Assembly: GCA_949710005.1 (NCBI GenBank)
Contig: OX453279.1
Span: 16,943,418 to 17,007,417 of the forward strand
Direction of reading: 5' to 3'
DNA length: 64,000 bases
DNA from: Ricordea florida
Lineage: Eukaryota; Cnidaria; Anthozoa; Corallimorpharia; Ricordeidae
A model generated the notes under the pieces. It saw only the letters and a list, made by a program, of their open reading frames with translations. It did not search any database and was not told the DNA's origin. The translations under genes and the position numbers were made by a program. How positions within the stretch are numbered: the stretch's first letter is position 1; each line of letters starts with the position of its first letter. Shown one piece after another: positions 17,880 to 26,101 of this stretch.

Positions 17880-18539
17880 ATGGATGAGTACAATAGAATT
17901 TACGGCCCGGCCGGTCCCGAGCGAATTCGGGCAGAGCCCTCCCCGCAAAGCGGAAGCTCGATTTATCCACGATTACCCATTAATGACGATCCTAATAATT
18001 TCAGACTACAAAAGTCATGCGAAGTACTAAATAATCTTCAAAAGGAAATTAAACATTATGAGGATGTTAGGAAAAAATACAATAGAGCAAGAGGTATATT
18101 TACAAAAATCAGTGTTTGTAGTGGAATGCTTTCTGTTATTCTATCTGCAAGCGGTCTTGGAACTTCTCTTACCGGTTTTGGGGCAATTATTGGTATTCCG
18201 TTGGGTGTTGTCGGTGGAATTTGTGGTGGGGTCTCTGTTGGATTTGGTGCGGCCTCAAAAAGACTTTCGAATAAAGTTAGTAAACACGAACAAACTACCG
18301 CAATTGCAAAATCAAAATTAAACACTATTAACGACTTGGTTTCAAAAGCTTTGAAAGATAATGTTATATCCGATCAAGAATTTTCTATAATTTTAGCAGA
18401 GTCGGAAAAGTTTCAAAAACTAAAACTAGAAATCCGTCAAAAATTTAGGAAAGATACAGAAAAAAACTTAAACATGAATCAGATAAGGAGAGAAGTCCGC
18501 GCAGATCTATTAAAAGAATTAACCACGCCAGATCATTAA
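17880..18539 (+). CDS. Glycine-zipper membrane protein with C-terminal coiled coil, 219 aa
   Basis: The first ~27 residues are largely encoded by nested GC-rich hairpin inserts (PAGPERIRAEPSPQSGSS). After a charged helix (40-72) come two hydrophobic segments (about 76-92 and 98-123) dense in glycine (GFGAIIGIPLGVVGGICGGVSVGFG). The C-terminal half is charged and helical (KLEIRQKFRKDTEKNL). Glycine-zipper hairpins of this sort occur in pore-forming or membrane-remodelling proteins; the role here is unknown. An internal start after the hairpin inserts cannot be excluded, but the TCTAAA box spacing supports 17880. Confidence 0.75.
   Translation: MDEYNRIYGPAGPERIRAEPSPQSGSSIYPRLPINDDPNNFRLQKSCEVLNNLQKEIKHYEDVRKKYNRARGIFTKISVCSGMLSVILSASGLGTSLTGFGAIIGIPLGVVGGICGGVSVGFGAASKRLSNKVSKHEQTTAIAKSKLNTINDLVSKALKDNVISDQEFSIILAESEKFQKLKLEIRQKFRKDTEKNLNMNQIRREVRADLLKELTTPDH
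17903..17960 (+). repeat. Double-hairpin element 5 (outer copy, interrupted)
   Basis: CGGC-CCG-GCCG, linker GTCC, CGAGC ... GCTCG. The second loop, normally about 3 nt, holds another complete double-hairpin element (17929-17953). Apart from the loops, the outer copy matches element 7 at 20401-20428, including the following ATTTA. Confidence 0.7.
17929..17953 (+). repeat. Double-hairpin element 6 (inner copy, nested)
   Basis: GGGC-AGA-GCCC, linker TCC, CCGC-AAA-GCGG, placed within the loop of element 5. It differs from element 3 by one base. Confidence 0.75.
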
Positions 18540-18607
18540 AAATTTCATATGAAAGAACTGATGTGGGGTGTAATTGTTTTGCGGGTATTAGGAAAGAACG
18601 GTATTGA

Positions 18608-18642
18608 TTTAAAAACATCCTATTATCAAGGTAAATAATAAG
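18608..18642 (+). promoter_or_regulatory. TTTAAA box before the 520-aa gene
   Basis: GATTTAAAAACATCC; TTTAAA lies 35 bp before the ATG at 18643. Confidence 0.5.
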
Positions 18643-20205
18643 ATGGGATTATACAATGATTTCAGAAATATGTATCCGAGGGCTGATCACAGTCAATTTA
18701 TATTTGTGTCTGATCCATATGGAGGTTACATTAAGTGGAAAGTTGATGGCACAACAATAATGTCAAATGATGATCCTACTGGAAAAACATGGACTGATGA
18801 CATATCACCTAATATGAAAAGACTTTTATGGAAAGATTTGGGGATTACCTCTGATGAATTGAGTTCATTCCCAAAAAGTTTAACATTGACTAATCTATCT
18901 TATCCAATACCGGCTGTTAATTTTGATGACTTTTCAACTGATATAACAAAAATGCTAACCTCGCTGGATATATACGTTTCAAATACAAAGAAATTCACAG
19001 CAAAGATGAGAAACATATTTACATCACAAGTTGTTACTTTCAAATTTGGAAAGAAGAGTAGAAAATGGTTGAACGCCCCTGATATGAATTATTGGCCACA
19101 ACAACTTAACTTTGCAGTTTGGTGTGCAACATCTGGTTGTGGTATAAGCCCTTTCGAGAGTCTAAATTATCCTAAAGTAGTGAGTAGCTTTATCAAGTTT
19201 CATGTGTATTTCACAATAAGGAGAATATTATATGAATTAAGTCTTCCCTTACCTGATGAGCAACCTTTTGTGATAAATAATAATCCATATAGTAAAGTTG
19301 CATATCAACGATTGTGCGCTGAATTTGGAATTGCCAATAATTCCGATTTTAGATGGAAAGGAGGAAGAAATGGAGGATTGGGCGATATATTCCTTGATTA
19401 TGGCGCTGGATATCATGGAAAAGGAGGGGGATACCAAAATGTACATATTATAAGGAATTATGATGTTGAAGCAGATCAATGGCCTGGTGAAGGTGGCAAA
19501 TTCGCTGATGGGGGGGGAAAAAAGGAAAAGGGTAATCTCATTTCATTTATACGTAATGATGACTTTGCTGATTTCAAATATACCTGGTTTATCCCTACAA
19601 GTGGTCATGGACTCACTAAAGCCGGGCTTGGTAGATTGAATCGATCCGCCGAAGCTTTTGTTTATTGTATATTGGGGGCACAAGTCAACACTAGAAACTC
19701 GATTTATGGTAATGGCGGTGGAGCGATTGAGACACAACAAGAATTCTTGGCCTTATTTGAAAGTAGTGTGATCGAGAATGACATTTCTAGTTCTATCCAA
19801 AGGTATCAATTAGCTGTACAAGAAGCGAAATTACGGCTTGATTTAGCTATTGCTCCTGGTGTATGGTTGATGCCGAGTAATATGATAATCAATACTGAAA
19901 GCGTGACAGGTTTTAACAACAAACTTATGAAAGCGAGTATCGATATGAATTTTGGTGTGAATAATTCCCTAAACACTGAAACAAAACAGGTTGGAATAAG
20001 CCATAACTTAGGATCTTCAAAGTTAAAGTTACCTCATAGAACTGAAACGAAGAGCAAAAACCAGCAGGAACCAAAATCCTCAACGAAAACATACTCGATG
20101 AAACAGGAAAATAGATCAGCCGATATTGACTCAACGCAACATGAAAATAATATATTAGCATTTATGGTTGTAGCTGGTGGTTTAGCGTGGTATCTATTTC
20201 GGTAG
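18643..20205 (+). CDS. Large virion-type protein with C-terminal membrane anchor, 520 aa
   Basis: The protein starts with a globular aromatic-rich domain (residues ~1-215; FVSDPYGGYIKWKVDG, PDMNYWPQQLNFAVWCATSGCG). Glycine-rich loops follow at ~245-300 (WKGGRNGGLGDIF, YHGKGGGYQN, FADGGGKKEKG), then a second aromatic domain and a helical part near 385-405. A polar S/T/K/Q-rich spacer (~440-500) leads to a single C-terminal membrane segment (LAFMVVAGGLAWYLF). It belongs to a family found in cnidarian Polintons but of no assigned role that I know. The shape, a large ectodomain with linker and tail anchor, would fit a surface or vertex protein, but that is inference. Confidence 0.75.
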   Translation: MGLYNDFRNMYPRADHSQFIFVSDPYGGYIKWKVDGTTIMSNDDPTGKTWTDDISPNMKRLLWKDLGITSDELSSFPKSLTLTNLSYPIPAVNFDDFSTDITKMLTSLDIYVSNTKKFTAKMRNIFTSQVVTFKFGKKSRKWLNAPDMNYWPQQLNFAVWCATSGCGISPFESLNYPKVVSSFIKFHVYFTIRRILYELSLPLPDEQPFVINNNPYSKVAYQRLCAEFGIANNSDFRWKGGRNGGLGDIFLDYGAGYHGKGGGYQNVHIIRNYDVEADQWPGEGGKFADGGGKKEKGNLISFIRNDDFADFKYTWFIPTSGHGLTKAGLGRLNRSAEAFVYCILGAQVNTRNSIYGNGGGAIETQQEFLALFESSVIENDISSSIQRYQLAVQEAKLRLDLAIAPGVWLMPSNMIINTESVTGFNNKLMKASIDMNFGVNNSLNTETKQVGISHNLGSSKLKLPHRTETKSKNQQEPKSSTKTYSMKQENRSADIDSTQHENNILAFMVVAGGLAWYLFR

Positions 20206-20400
20206 TTCATGAGTATTTCACGTGATTATCATTGTTTGTAAATTAGTGTTCACGTGTAGAACAATAGATTGCATACTTTTACGACATAGCAACAAGAAAA
20301 ATGTAAAGTGGTTTTAAAGTTTGAAAGTAGATTTTATGTTTACTTTTAAAAGGCCCGTTTCTAACGTCGCTCAGGAATGTGATTACGTCAATGCAAATTA
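20206..20400. other. Intergenic spacer in the Polinton
   Basis: About 200 bp without a gene. Contains TTCACGTG-type motifs around 20217-20224 and 20249-20256 (TTTCACGTGA, GTTCACGTGT) and a non-coding AT-rich stretch before double-hairpin element 7. Confidence 0.4.
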
Positions 20401-20428
20401 CGGCGTAGCCGGTCCCGAGCAAAGCTCG
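20401..20428 (+). repeat. Double-hairpin element 7, intergenic
   Basis: CGGC-GTA-GCCG, linker GTCC, CGAGC-AAA-GCTCG. It directly abuts the TTTAAAGAT box of the following gene and is the uninterrupted equivalent of element 5. Confidence 0.75.
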
Positions 20429-20429
20429 A

Positions 20430-20462
20430 TTTAAAGATGAATATGAATTAACCAAACAAAAA
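20430..20462 (+). promoter_or_regulatory. TTTAAAGATG box before the putative minor capsid gene
   Basis: TTTAAA lies 33 bp before the ATG at 20463. Confidence 0.5.
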
Positions 20463-21098
20463 ATGTTGAGCATTACCATGTATGAGTCTGAAACTAGGAT
20501 ATATTTAGATCCTCCACTTAAAAATCTTCGAGAGATACAACTCCTGGATTGTAATATAAAAACCAAAAGATTGATTAATTTCAAGGATCAACAGGTATTA
20601 TACAATGAAAAGAATCAAGCCATCATAATAATACAACCCGGTACATATTCGTTGCGTGATATTCAATCGATCTTTCTAAAAGATGGTGATAGGGAAAAGA
20701 TAACAATAATTGAAAGTGATACTGTTGACTATTTGTATTCAAATAAGAACTTTAACATTAAACTTACTAGAGGGTTGTCGTTTGGTTTGGGGGTGCCTGA
20801 AGTCATAAATCCTGGTAAATTATACCCTATAAATATACAGATTAAGGAACCTCTGAGACTTATGTGTAGTATAGTGGATAATAAGTCTTCATATATGAAT
20901 AAAACCAAATATGGAGAACTTGTGAAACTCTCACCATCACAACTACTTGCAAACATACCCTCAAAAGATTATCCAACAATTCCGGTTCGAAAATATGATA
21001 GTCTTATAAACCACTTTGATTTAACCATCTTAGGCAGTGAATGGGAAAAACTTGATCTTAAGGGTTCTCCCATAACTTTTAGTTTAAGATTTAGGTAA
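20463..21098 (+). CDS. Putative minor capsid (penton-like) protein, 211 aa
   Basis: Beta-strand-rich sequence without membrane segments: ITMYESETRIYLDPPLKNLREIQLLDCNI at the start, QAIIIIQPGTYSLRDIQSIF in the middle, and HFDLTILGSEWEKLDLKGSPITFSLRF at the end. The last block resembles the final strands of single jelly-roll or trimeric virion proteins from Polintons and related viruses. Its length fits a Polinton penton-type protein. No enzyme motif is seen. The assignment is from pattern and context only. Confidence 0.5.
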   Translation: MLSITMYESETRIYLDPPLKNLREIQLLDCNIKTKRLINFKDQQVLYNEKNQAIIIIQPGTYSLRDIQSIFLKDGDREKITIIESDTVDYLYSNKNFNIKLTRGLSFGLGVPEVINPGKLYPINIQIKEPLRLMCSIVDNKSSYMNKTKYGELVKLSPSQLLANIPSKDYPTIPVRKYDSLINHFDLTILGSEWEKLDLKGSPITFSLRFR

Positions 21099-21169
21099 AT
21101 TTCAGGTCTTTTGTTATGTAACTATTATTTGAGTTATATAACATAATTAGTAGTAACAAAAATATAATA

Positions 21170-21808
21170 TTATTCATCTGGTAAAGAATTAAAAATTTCT
21201 TGCTCCTCAATATCATAACACCAATCCACAACTCTTTTTGGGTGCCATGCTTTAACTATTAAATCATTATGTAAGTTCTTGTAAAATGCCTCTTTGTGTG
21301 CAATCTTATATTCATTTAAAAAAACACTTACACATAATTTTTTAATAAAAAATTTTTTATCAAAGGTGTCAATATTACATTTCTTATCATAATAAGCAAG
21401 ATAAACACCGTTTTTATAAAAATGATCAAGTGCTTCATGGTTTTCAAGAACCCAACAACCATATAATGAATAATAATTATATTCTTCCTTAAAGTAGTAT
21501 TCATTAGCACTTTCCAAAAGTTCTTTTACAAATTCATTAACGGATATACCATCAACAGCAAAATCTTTATTTTTATATAAACTCATAACTCCTTCAAAAT
21601 AATAGTTATCATCCTTAGCATAATATTCAACATTCACACTTATATTATTTTCAAGTACTAAACCACTTTTATAATAATATATAACATCAGAAAAATATTC
21701 TCTATTTTTTGATAAATTTTTTAATAAATCTTCTTTTATTTCCTCAATAAAATTAGTGAAACTTAATTTTTTTTCATTTTCATAACGTAAACAAACTCTT
21801 TCTTCCAT
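21170..21808 (-). CDS. Right-end protein with giant-virus-like C-terminal motif, 212 aa
   Basis: The start at 21808 is chosen because the polymerase-type leader (TTTAAA, A-run, ATGGAAGA) immediately precedes it; the frame is open further upstream only as an antisense-frame shadow of the zinc-repeat gene. The protein is rich in Y, F, N and K and low in complexity (YYYKSGLVLENN, KEEYNYYSLYGCWVLEN). It ends with AWHPKRVVDWCYDIEEQE, resembling a W-H-P...W-C-x-D/E C-terminal motif common in proteins of giant DNA viruses of protists. Function unknown. Confidence 0.65.
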   Translation of the reverse strand: MEERVCLRYENEKKLSFTNFIEEIKEDLLKNLSKNREYFSDVIYYYKSGLVLENNISVNVEYYAKDDNYYFEGVMSLYKNKDFAVDGISVNEFVKELLESANEYYFKEEYNYYSLYGCWVLENHEALDHFYKNGVYLAYYDKKCNIDTFDKKFFIKKLCVSVFLNEYKIAHKEAFYKNLHNDLIVKAWHPKRVVDWCYDIEEQEIFNSLPDE

Positions 21809-21842
21809 CTTTTTTTTATTATTTTTGTTTTTAAATAACAAA
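21809..21842 (-). promoter_or_regulatory. Third copy of the polymerase-type leader
   Basis: About 45 bp (21801-21845) closely match the sequence before the polymerase start: AATTAATTT, GTTATTTAAAAACAAAAAT, A-run and ATGGAAGA. The stop codon of the zinc-repeat gene lies inside it. Confidence 0.6.
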
Positions 21843-22373
21843 TTAATTTTTTTCATAACATTCTTTACAAAATGCCTTCTGTCTATTATGTTCACATATT
21901 TGAGACCCCCCACAATCCTTACAAAAATTTCTTTGTTTTCCATGAATACATATTCCTTTACCTTTACATTCTTTACAACGTGCTTTCTGTTTTTTATGCT
22001 CGCATATTTGTGATCCTCCGCAATCTTTACAATACGTCCTTTGTTTTTTATGTTCACATATTTGTGATCCCCCACAATCTTTACAATAAGCTTTATTTCT
22101 ATTATGTTCACATATTTGTGTTCCTCCACACTCTTTACATCTTGATTTCTGCCTTTTATGAATACAATAATAATGATACTTAATAGTTTTAGTTTCTGAA
22201 GTTGGTGGGATTCTTTGTTTCTGAAGATTTCGCATCTCTTCCATAACTTCTGGAATATTACTCAACGCTTCAATGAGTTGATCTTTTCTAGTTAATTTAT
22301 AAATTTTTTCAACACCGTGGTCTTTAGCCATTTGCTTTAATTCTACAACTTTTTTCTTTTGTAACTCTTCCAT
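21843..22373 (-). CDS. SAP-like/zinc-repeat fusion protein, 176 aa
   Basis: Residues 1-47 are the same SAP/Rho-N-like segment that starts the DNA polymerase, because start codon and first codons lie in the terminal repeat; the sequences then diverge. From about residue 66 there are six ~18-aa repeats of the pattern C-x-H-x6-C-x2-C (for example ICEHNRNKAYCKDCGGSQ), each able to bind zinc. Arrays of this kind are known from giant viruses and some protists. The protein could recognise nucleic acid at the element termini, as the polymerase N-terminus may do, but this is inference. The stop codon lies within the leader of the next gene. Confidence 0.75.
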   Translation of the reverse strand: MEELQKKKVVELKQMAKDHGVEKIYKLTRKDQLIEALSNIPEVMEEMRNLQKQRIPPTSETKTIKYHYYCIHKRQKSRCKECGGTQICEHNRNKAYCKDCGGSQICEHKKQRTYCKDCGGSQICEHKKQKARCKECKGKGICIHGKQRNFCKDCGGSQICEHNRQKAFCKECYEKN

Positions 22374-22596
22374 CTTTTTTTTTATTATTTTTGTTTTTAA
22401 ATAACAAATTAATTCATTTTTTTTTATTTCCCTATAAATTCTCTGATAAAATTCTTGATAAATCCTTGATAAAATTTTTCCTCATTTTTGTATTTTTTTG
22501 TAAAATTTTTAATGAAATTTTTGGTAATATTTTTTGTAATATTTTTTTATTTAACTTTTTTTCAATTTGTCTCAGAACCGGGGTTTCACTACTACT
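22231..22596 (-). repeat. Right terminal inverted repeat
   Basis: Reverse complement of 7462-7827, of equal length. Carries the leader, TTTAAA box, start codon and first ~47 codons of the zinc-repeat gene. Confidence 0.9.
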
Positions 22597-22601
22597 CCAT
22601 T
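22597..22601. repeat. Right target-site duplication of the Polinton
   Basis: CCATT, matching 7457-7461. Confidence 0.8.
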
Positions 22602-22868
22602 GCCGCCAAGATCTTGGTTCACCGGGTGGGTATCGATCAAAAAAAGCCTTCCTCCCATAACTCCTACAAGGAAAACGTACGGCTCGCAGCAAAACAGTCC
22701 GGTGCAAAACTGTTCTTTACTGGCTATATCAGTAACGATCTTTCGTAAAGATTCTCTTGATTCTGGAGAGAAAAATGCTGACCAGGTAGAATCTTCTCTA
22801 TGAACTCGTAATCGCAAGTGACCGAGCCAATTTGACGGAGGATTCTGTATGCTTCGTCTACATAACAA
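22597..22868 (-). pseudogene. Host reading frame, upstream half cut off by the Polinton
   Basis: Minus-strand frame with STWSAFFSPESRESLRKIV, FCCEPYVFLVGVMGGR and LFLIDTHPVNQDLGG running into the right Polinton boundary. A second frame at 22927-22724 (IEINRVRTRDLCYVDEAYR) also looks protein-like, so a frameshift or splice may lie near 22790. The product is not identified. Whether the gene was functional before insertion is unknown. Confidence 0.5.
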
Positions 22869-22927
22869 AGATCCCTAGTGCGCACTCTGTTGATTTCAAT
22901 TGGAAGCTTGTGGATTGTTTTCTCCAC

Positions 22928-23158
22928 CAGAGAAGGTAGCTTTGTGAGTGTCGCTTGGACGAATCCACTTTTCCTTTATTCCGACATATGGAGATCGTGC
23001 GCTATCTTAGCACAAAGGAAGGCACAAGCATTCGTACCATCATTTGCTGGACCCATGCATGAGAGAGTTCTGAATGATTTATAATCGCTTGACCTAATGC
23101 CAAATTAGCATTTGGCGCGAAAACACGTCACCAAAAAGTTAACGATAAACAAATATAA
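22928..23158. other. Host sequence, no feature seen
   Basis: Nothing recognisable between the disrupted frame and the first 3-kb repeat copy. Confidence 0.4.
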
Positions 23159-25988
23159 ACTAGAAATACGACTCCCGCAAAAACCTCGCGAAGCTAGTTT
23201 TTGAAGAAGTCACAATGCTTTTATATTTTATTTTATATTTTTTATATCAGCGTAATCCCCATTATTTTATTTGTTATGCTATGTTTGGTACAAAATTAGT
23301 GACACCTGGTGAAAATTACATGACCAGTATACCGGTCAACACAGTGCTTAAAAATTGACCTTCATTTAGTTCTTTCACTGCCACTGAGATTGCACCAGAG
23401 GGAATAGAAGTAAAATTATTTATTATCTTCACAGGGAATACAGAGTCGATGAATTACCACAATAATATTCACTTAACACAAATTGAAAATGATTGTAAAT
23501 CTTTTGCAGGTGAAATCTTGAAGAGTTGATATGAATGCTTGTGTTTACCATGGTGTAAAAACCTGTTTTTTTTTAGTTTTATTTTCTTAGTCTCTACTGC
23601 TTTGTCTCCTTTGTTGTACATCCCTTTTAAACACAATATGTTCTTACACTGAGGACGAGTTGAATGCTCCAATTATTTTTTGTTTATGTTTTTTGGTTAT
23701 AATTAGATGAGGTTCATTGTAAGAAGAATCTTCTGATTAGATATTTTATTGTCTACTGCAGTCATTATTTCATTCCTAGGTAACCACAATTGACAGCATT
23801 ATGAATAGTGCATGTTTCAATTTGTGCACTCTCTTCAGTTGCAATGGTACTCTCAGTGGTAGATAAGAAAATTCCTCTTCCCTCAAAAGAGATGCCATAT
23901 CAACAGAAGTGTGAGATACAATGTCATTACATAAAAAATGGGGATAAAACAATTGGATTCTACAACAACTTTGAATAAAGGTTTGGTAATAGTGAGTGCT
24001 GACTGTATAGTATGTGGTTGTTCTATTTTTAGGTCATATCATGAAAACAATACATGAAATAAAGAGTTATTGAAATCTTAATATGTTGAAAAAGACTGCT
24101 GCACTACGTACTCCTGTAAAAAAATAATGTGAAATCGACATCAATCAGTTAAAAGTATATACCACATGAAAGTTTAATTGTGCTGTTACAGAAACAGGCA
24201 AAATATCCATACCCAACAAGAGAAGGTTATATTATTTTGAATATATGCAAATTTCTATTATAAAAACTGCAGAAGAAAGATTTAATATAAGGATGGCATT
24301 TCATCGAAAAAGTCATGGCAGCCAGAGGTATTGAACTGTAACCAATGACATATAGTAATGAGAAGCACTATCATTATATTATTATCATTATTATTATCAT
24401 TACTATTATTATTACTGGTATTGATATTATTATTATTACTATTGTTATATTTTTTACGTTTAACATAATATATTTTTATGGGGTGGGATGCATGCCCTAA
24501 CCTTTGTAAAGGTATTGTTACTCTATTACTGCAAGCAACACAAAAATCTTCTTAATAGGCTTTCCATCAGAGGTGGTAGTAATCAAAACAGCTCCAAACA
24601 ATACCATTTCTTCTTAAAGGCTTGAAATCTAGTGCGGTCATTTGTCTATAAAGTTTGTGTGGAAAATCATTATTGAAAGGATAGGGCATTTAGAAAACTT
24701 GAAACACTTGTTACTACATACAGCACACTTGCAATGAATATATGAGAAAGATCATAAACATTTTGGCATTACAAAATTTATTTTCTTCTTTATATAGTTT
24801 TTCCGATGTAAAATGTTAACTGTATGTTGTGGTGGTTATTAAATATTGATATTTGACATCATAAAAATGAAGTAAACAACAGAAAGTAACAAGGTTAATA
24901 TGTTAATTAAGGCTTGAATTAACATTTCATTTGTGGGAAATGGCCAGGTTTCTAGATTGCAATATTATCAGGGGGGGGGGGGGGGGGTCATTGAACTCTA
25001 AGGTAAAACTGACCCATTGTGAAAAGGCTATGAAACTTGTTGTCTATACGTAATATTATTGAAACCTTTCAATCAGAGAATACATACATATATATATAGC
25101 AAAGAGAAATACTACTCAGAAGTAAGTTATAACATTTGCTTTATTTTTAAATGATCGCATTGATCACTGATAATATTGCAGAACCAGTACTTTATAGTGA
25201 CACTGGGTATATATTCTGTTGAAAATGCTAAACATAGCTGCTAGATCAAGAAAATTTACAATATTTTCACTGTTGCAATGATATCAGATCACATCGTTGT
25301 AAATGATTGTTATAACAACTGCAACTCTCTGTGTTGGGAATTTCTTCAAAATGGAAACGCTATCGCTTTATTATGAAAAATACCTACTTACATTCTCTTG
25401 TAATCTGTTGGTCGTCTTCCTATTCCGTTTTTAGACTAATATAATTATTTTCCAGAGACATCTCCAATCGTTGTAGTTGTTTCTACTCGGTTTCCCTTCT
25501 AAGCCGTTTTGCTAAATTTAGTACGCTAATATATTTCGTTATGTAATCGTTCACTCCTGTTCTGTATTTCTATCAATAACACATTCAAATTCAAAACTAA
25601 CTTGGTTGAATTCCTGGTCCTTTTCCCTGCTGTTTCGTTTGCCTTTTTCTAGAGCGAGCAGTTTTTGTCTTTGCTGCGATGACGGATGTCTGTTGTTATT
25701 CGCCCTGCTGTCGTACTCTTTCCCTGCTTTGAGTCGTGCTTTCCTTGTGTTGATTTTCACGGTGTTCGAACTTACTCGGCGACGATCTCGGGCTACTCTT
25801 TCTTGAATATCTCGGAGATCATCTTGCTGGGATACACTTCCAGGACGAGTGAAATCCGTTTCCACAAAATTTACATTTCTTTCAAAAAGGCATCACCGCA
25901 TTCGAAATGGCGGAAATTCAGGAGTTCTCAAATACGCTACTATTGCCAGGTAACCTGGCCTGCGAACGGACACCTTTAAAATATAGAT

Positions 25989-26034
<46 letters not shown>

Positions 26035-26069
26035 GTGTAGAAAACAAGGTTTGCCAACGATGACGCTAG

Positions 26070-26101
<32 letters not shown>

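Larger units (their letters stand above)
7462..22596 (+). mobile_element. Polinton/Maverick virus-like element
   Basis: A 15.1-kb unit bounded by ~366-bp terminal inverted repeats that begin AGTAGTAGTG and end CACTACT, the usual 5'-AG...CT-3' Polinton ends, with a 5-6 bp target duplication. It carries the Polinton hallmark set: protein-primed family B polymerase, retroviral-type integrase, A32-type packaging ATPase and putative capsid proteins. The main frames are intact and the two terminal repeats appear identical, so the insertion looks recent. An adenovirus-like protease, present in most Polintons, was not found. The element is very AT-rich apart from scattered GC-rich hairpin inserts. 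Confidence 0.93.

Noticed and set aside
15259..18325. Minus-strand frames across the Polinton virion genes (for example at 15259, 16039, 17366 and 18056)
   Set aside because: Antisense shadows of the plus-strand genes; none has the TTTAAA box except the 92-aa gene at 16498-16776.
21809..22129. Upstream extension of the 212-aa frame to a 319-aa protein
   Set aside because: This part reads the zinc-repeat gene in another frame; the polymerase-type leader and ATG at 21808 mark the real start.
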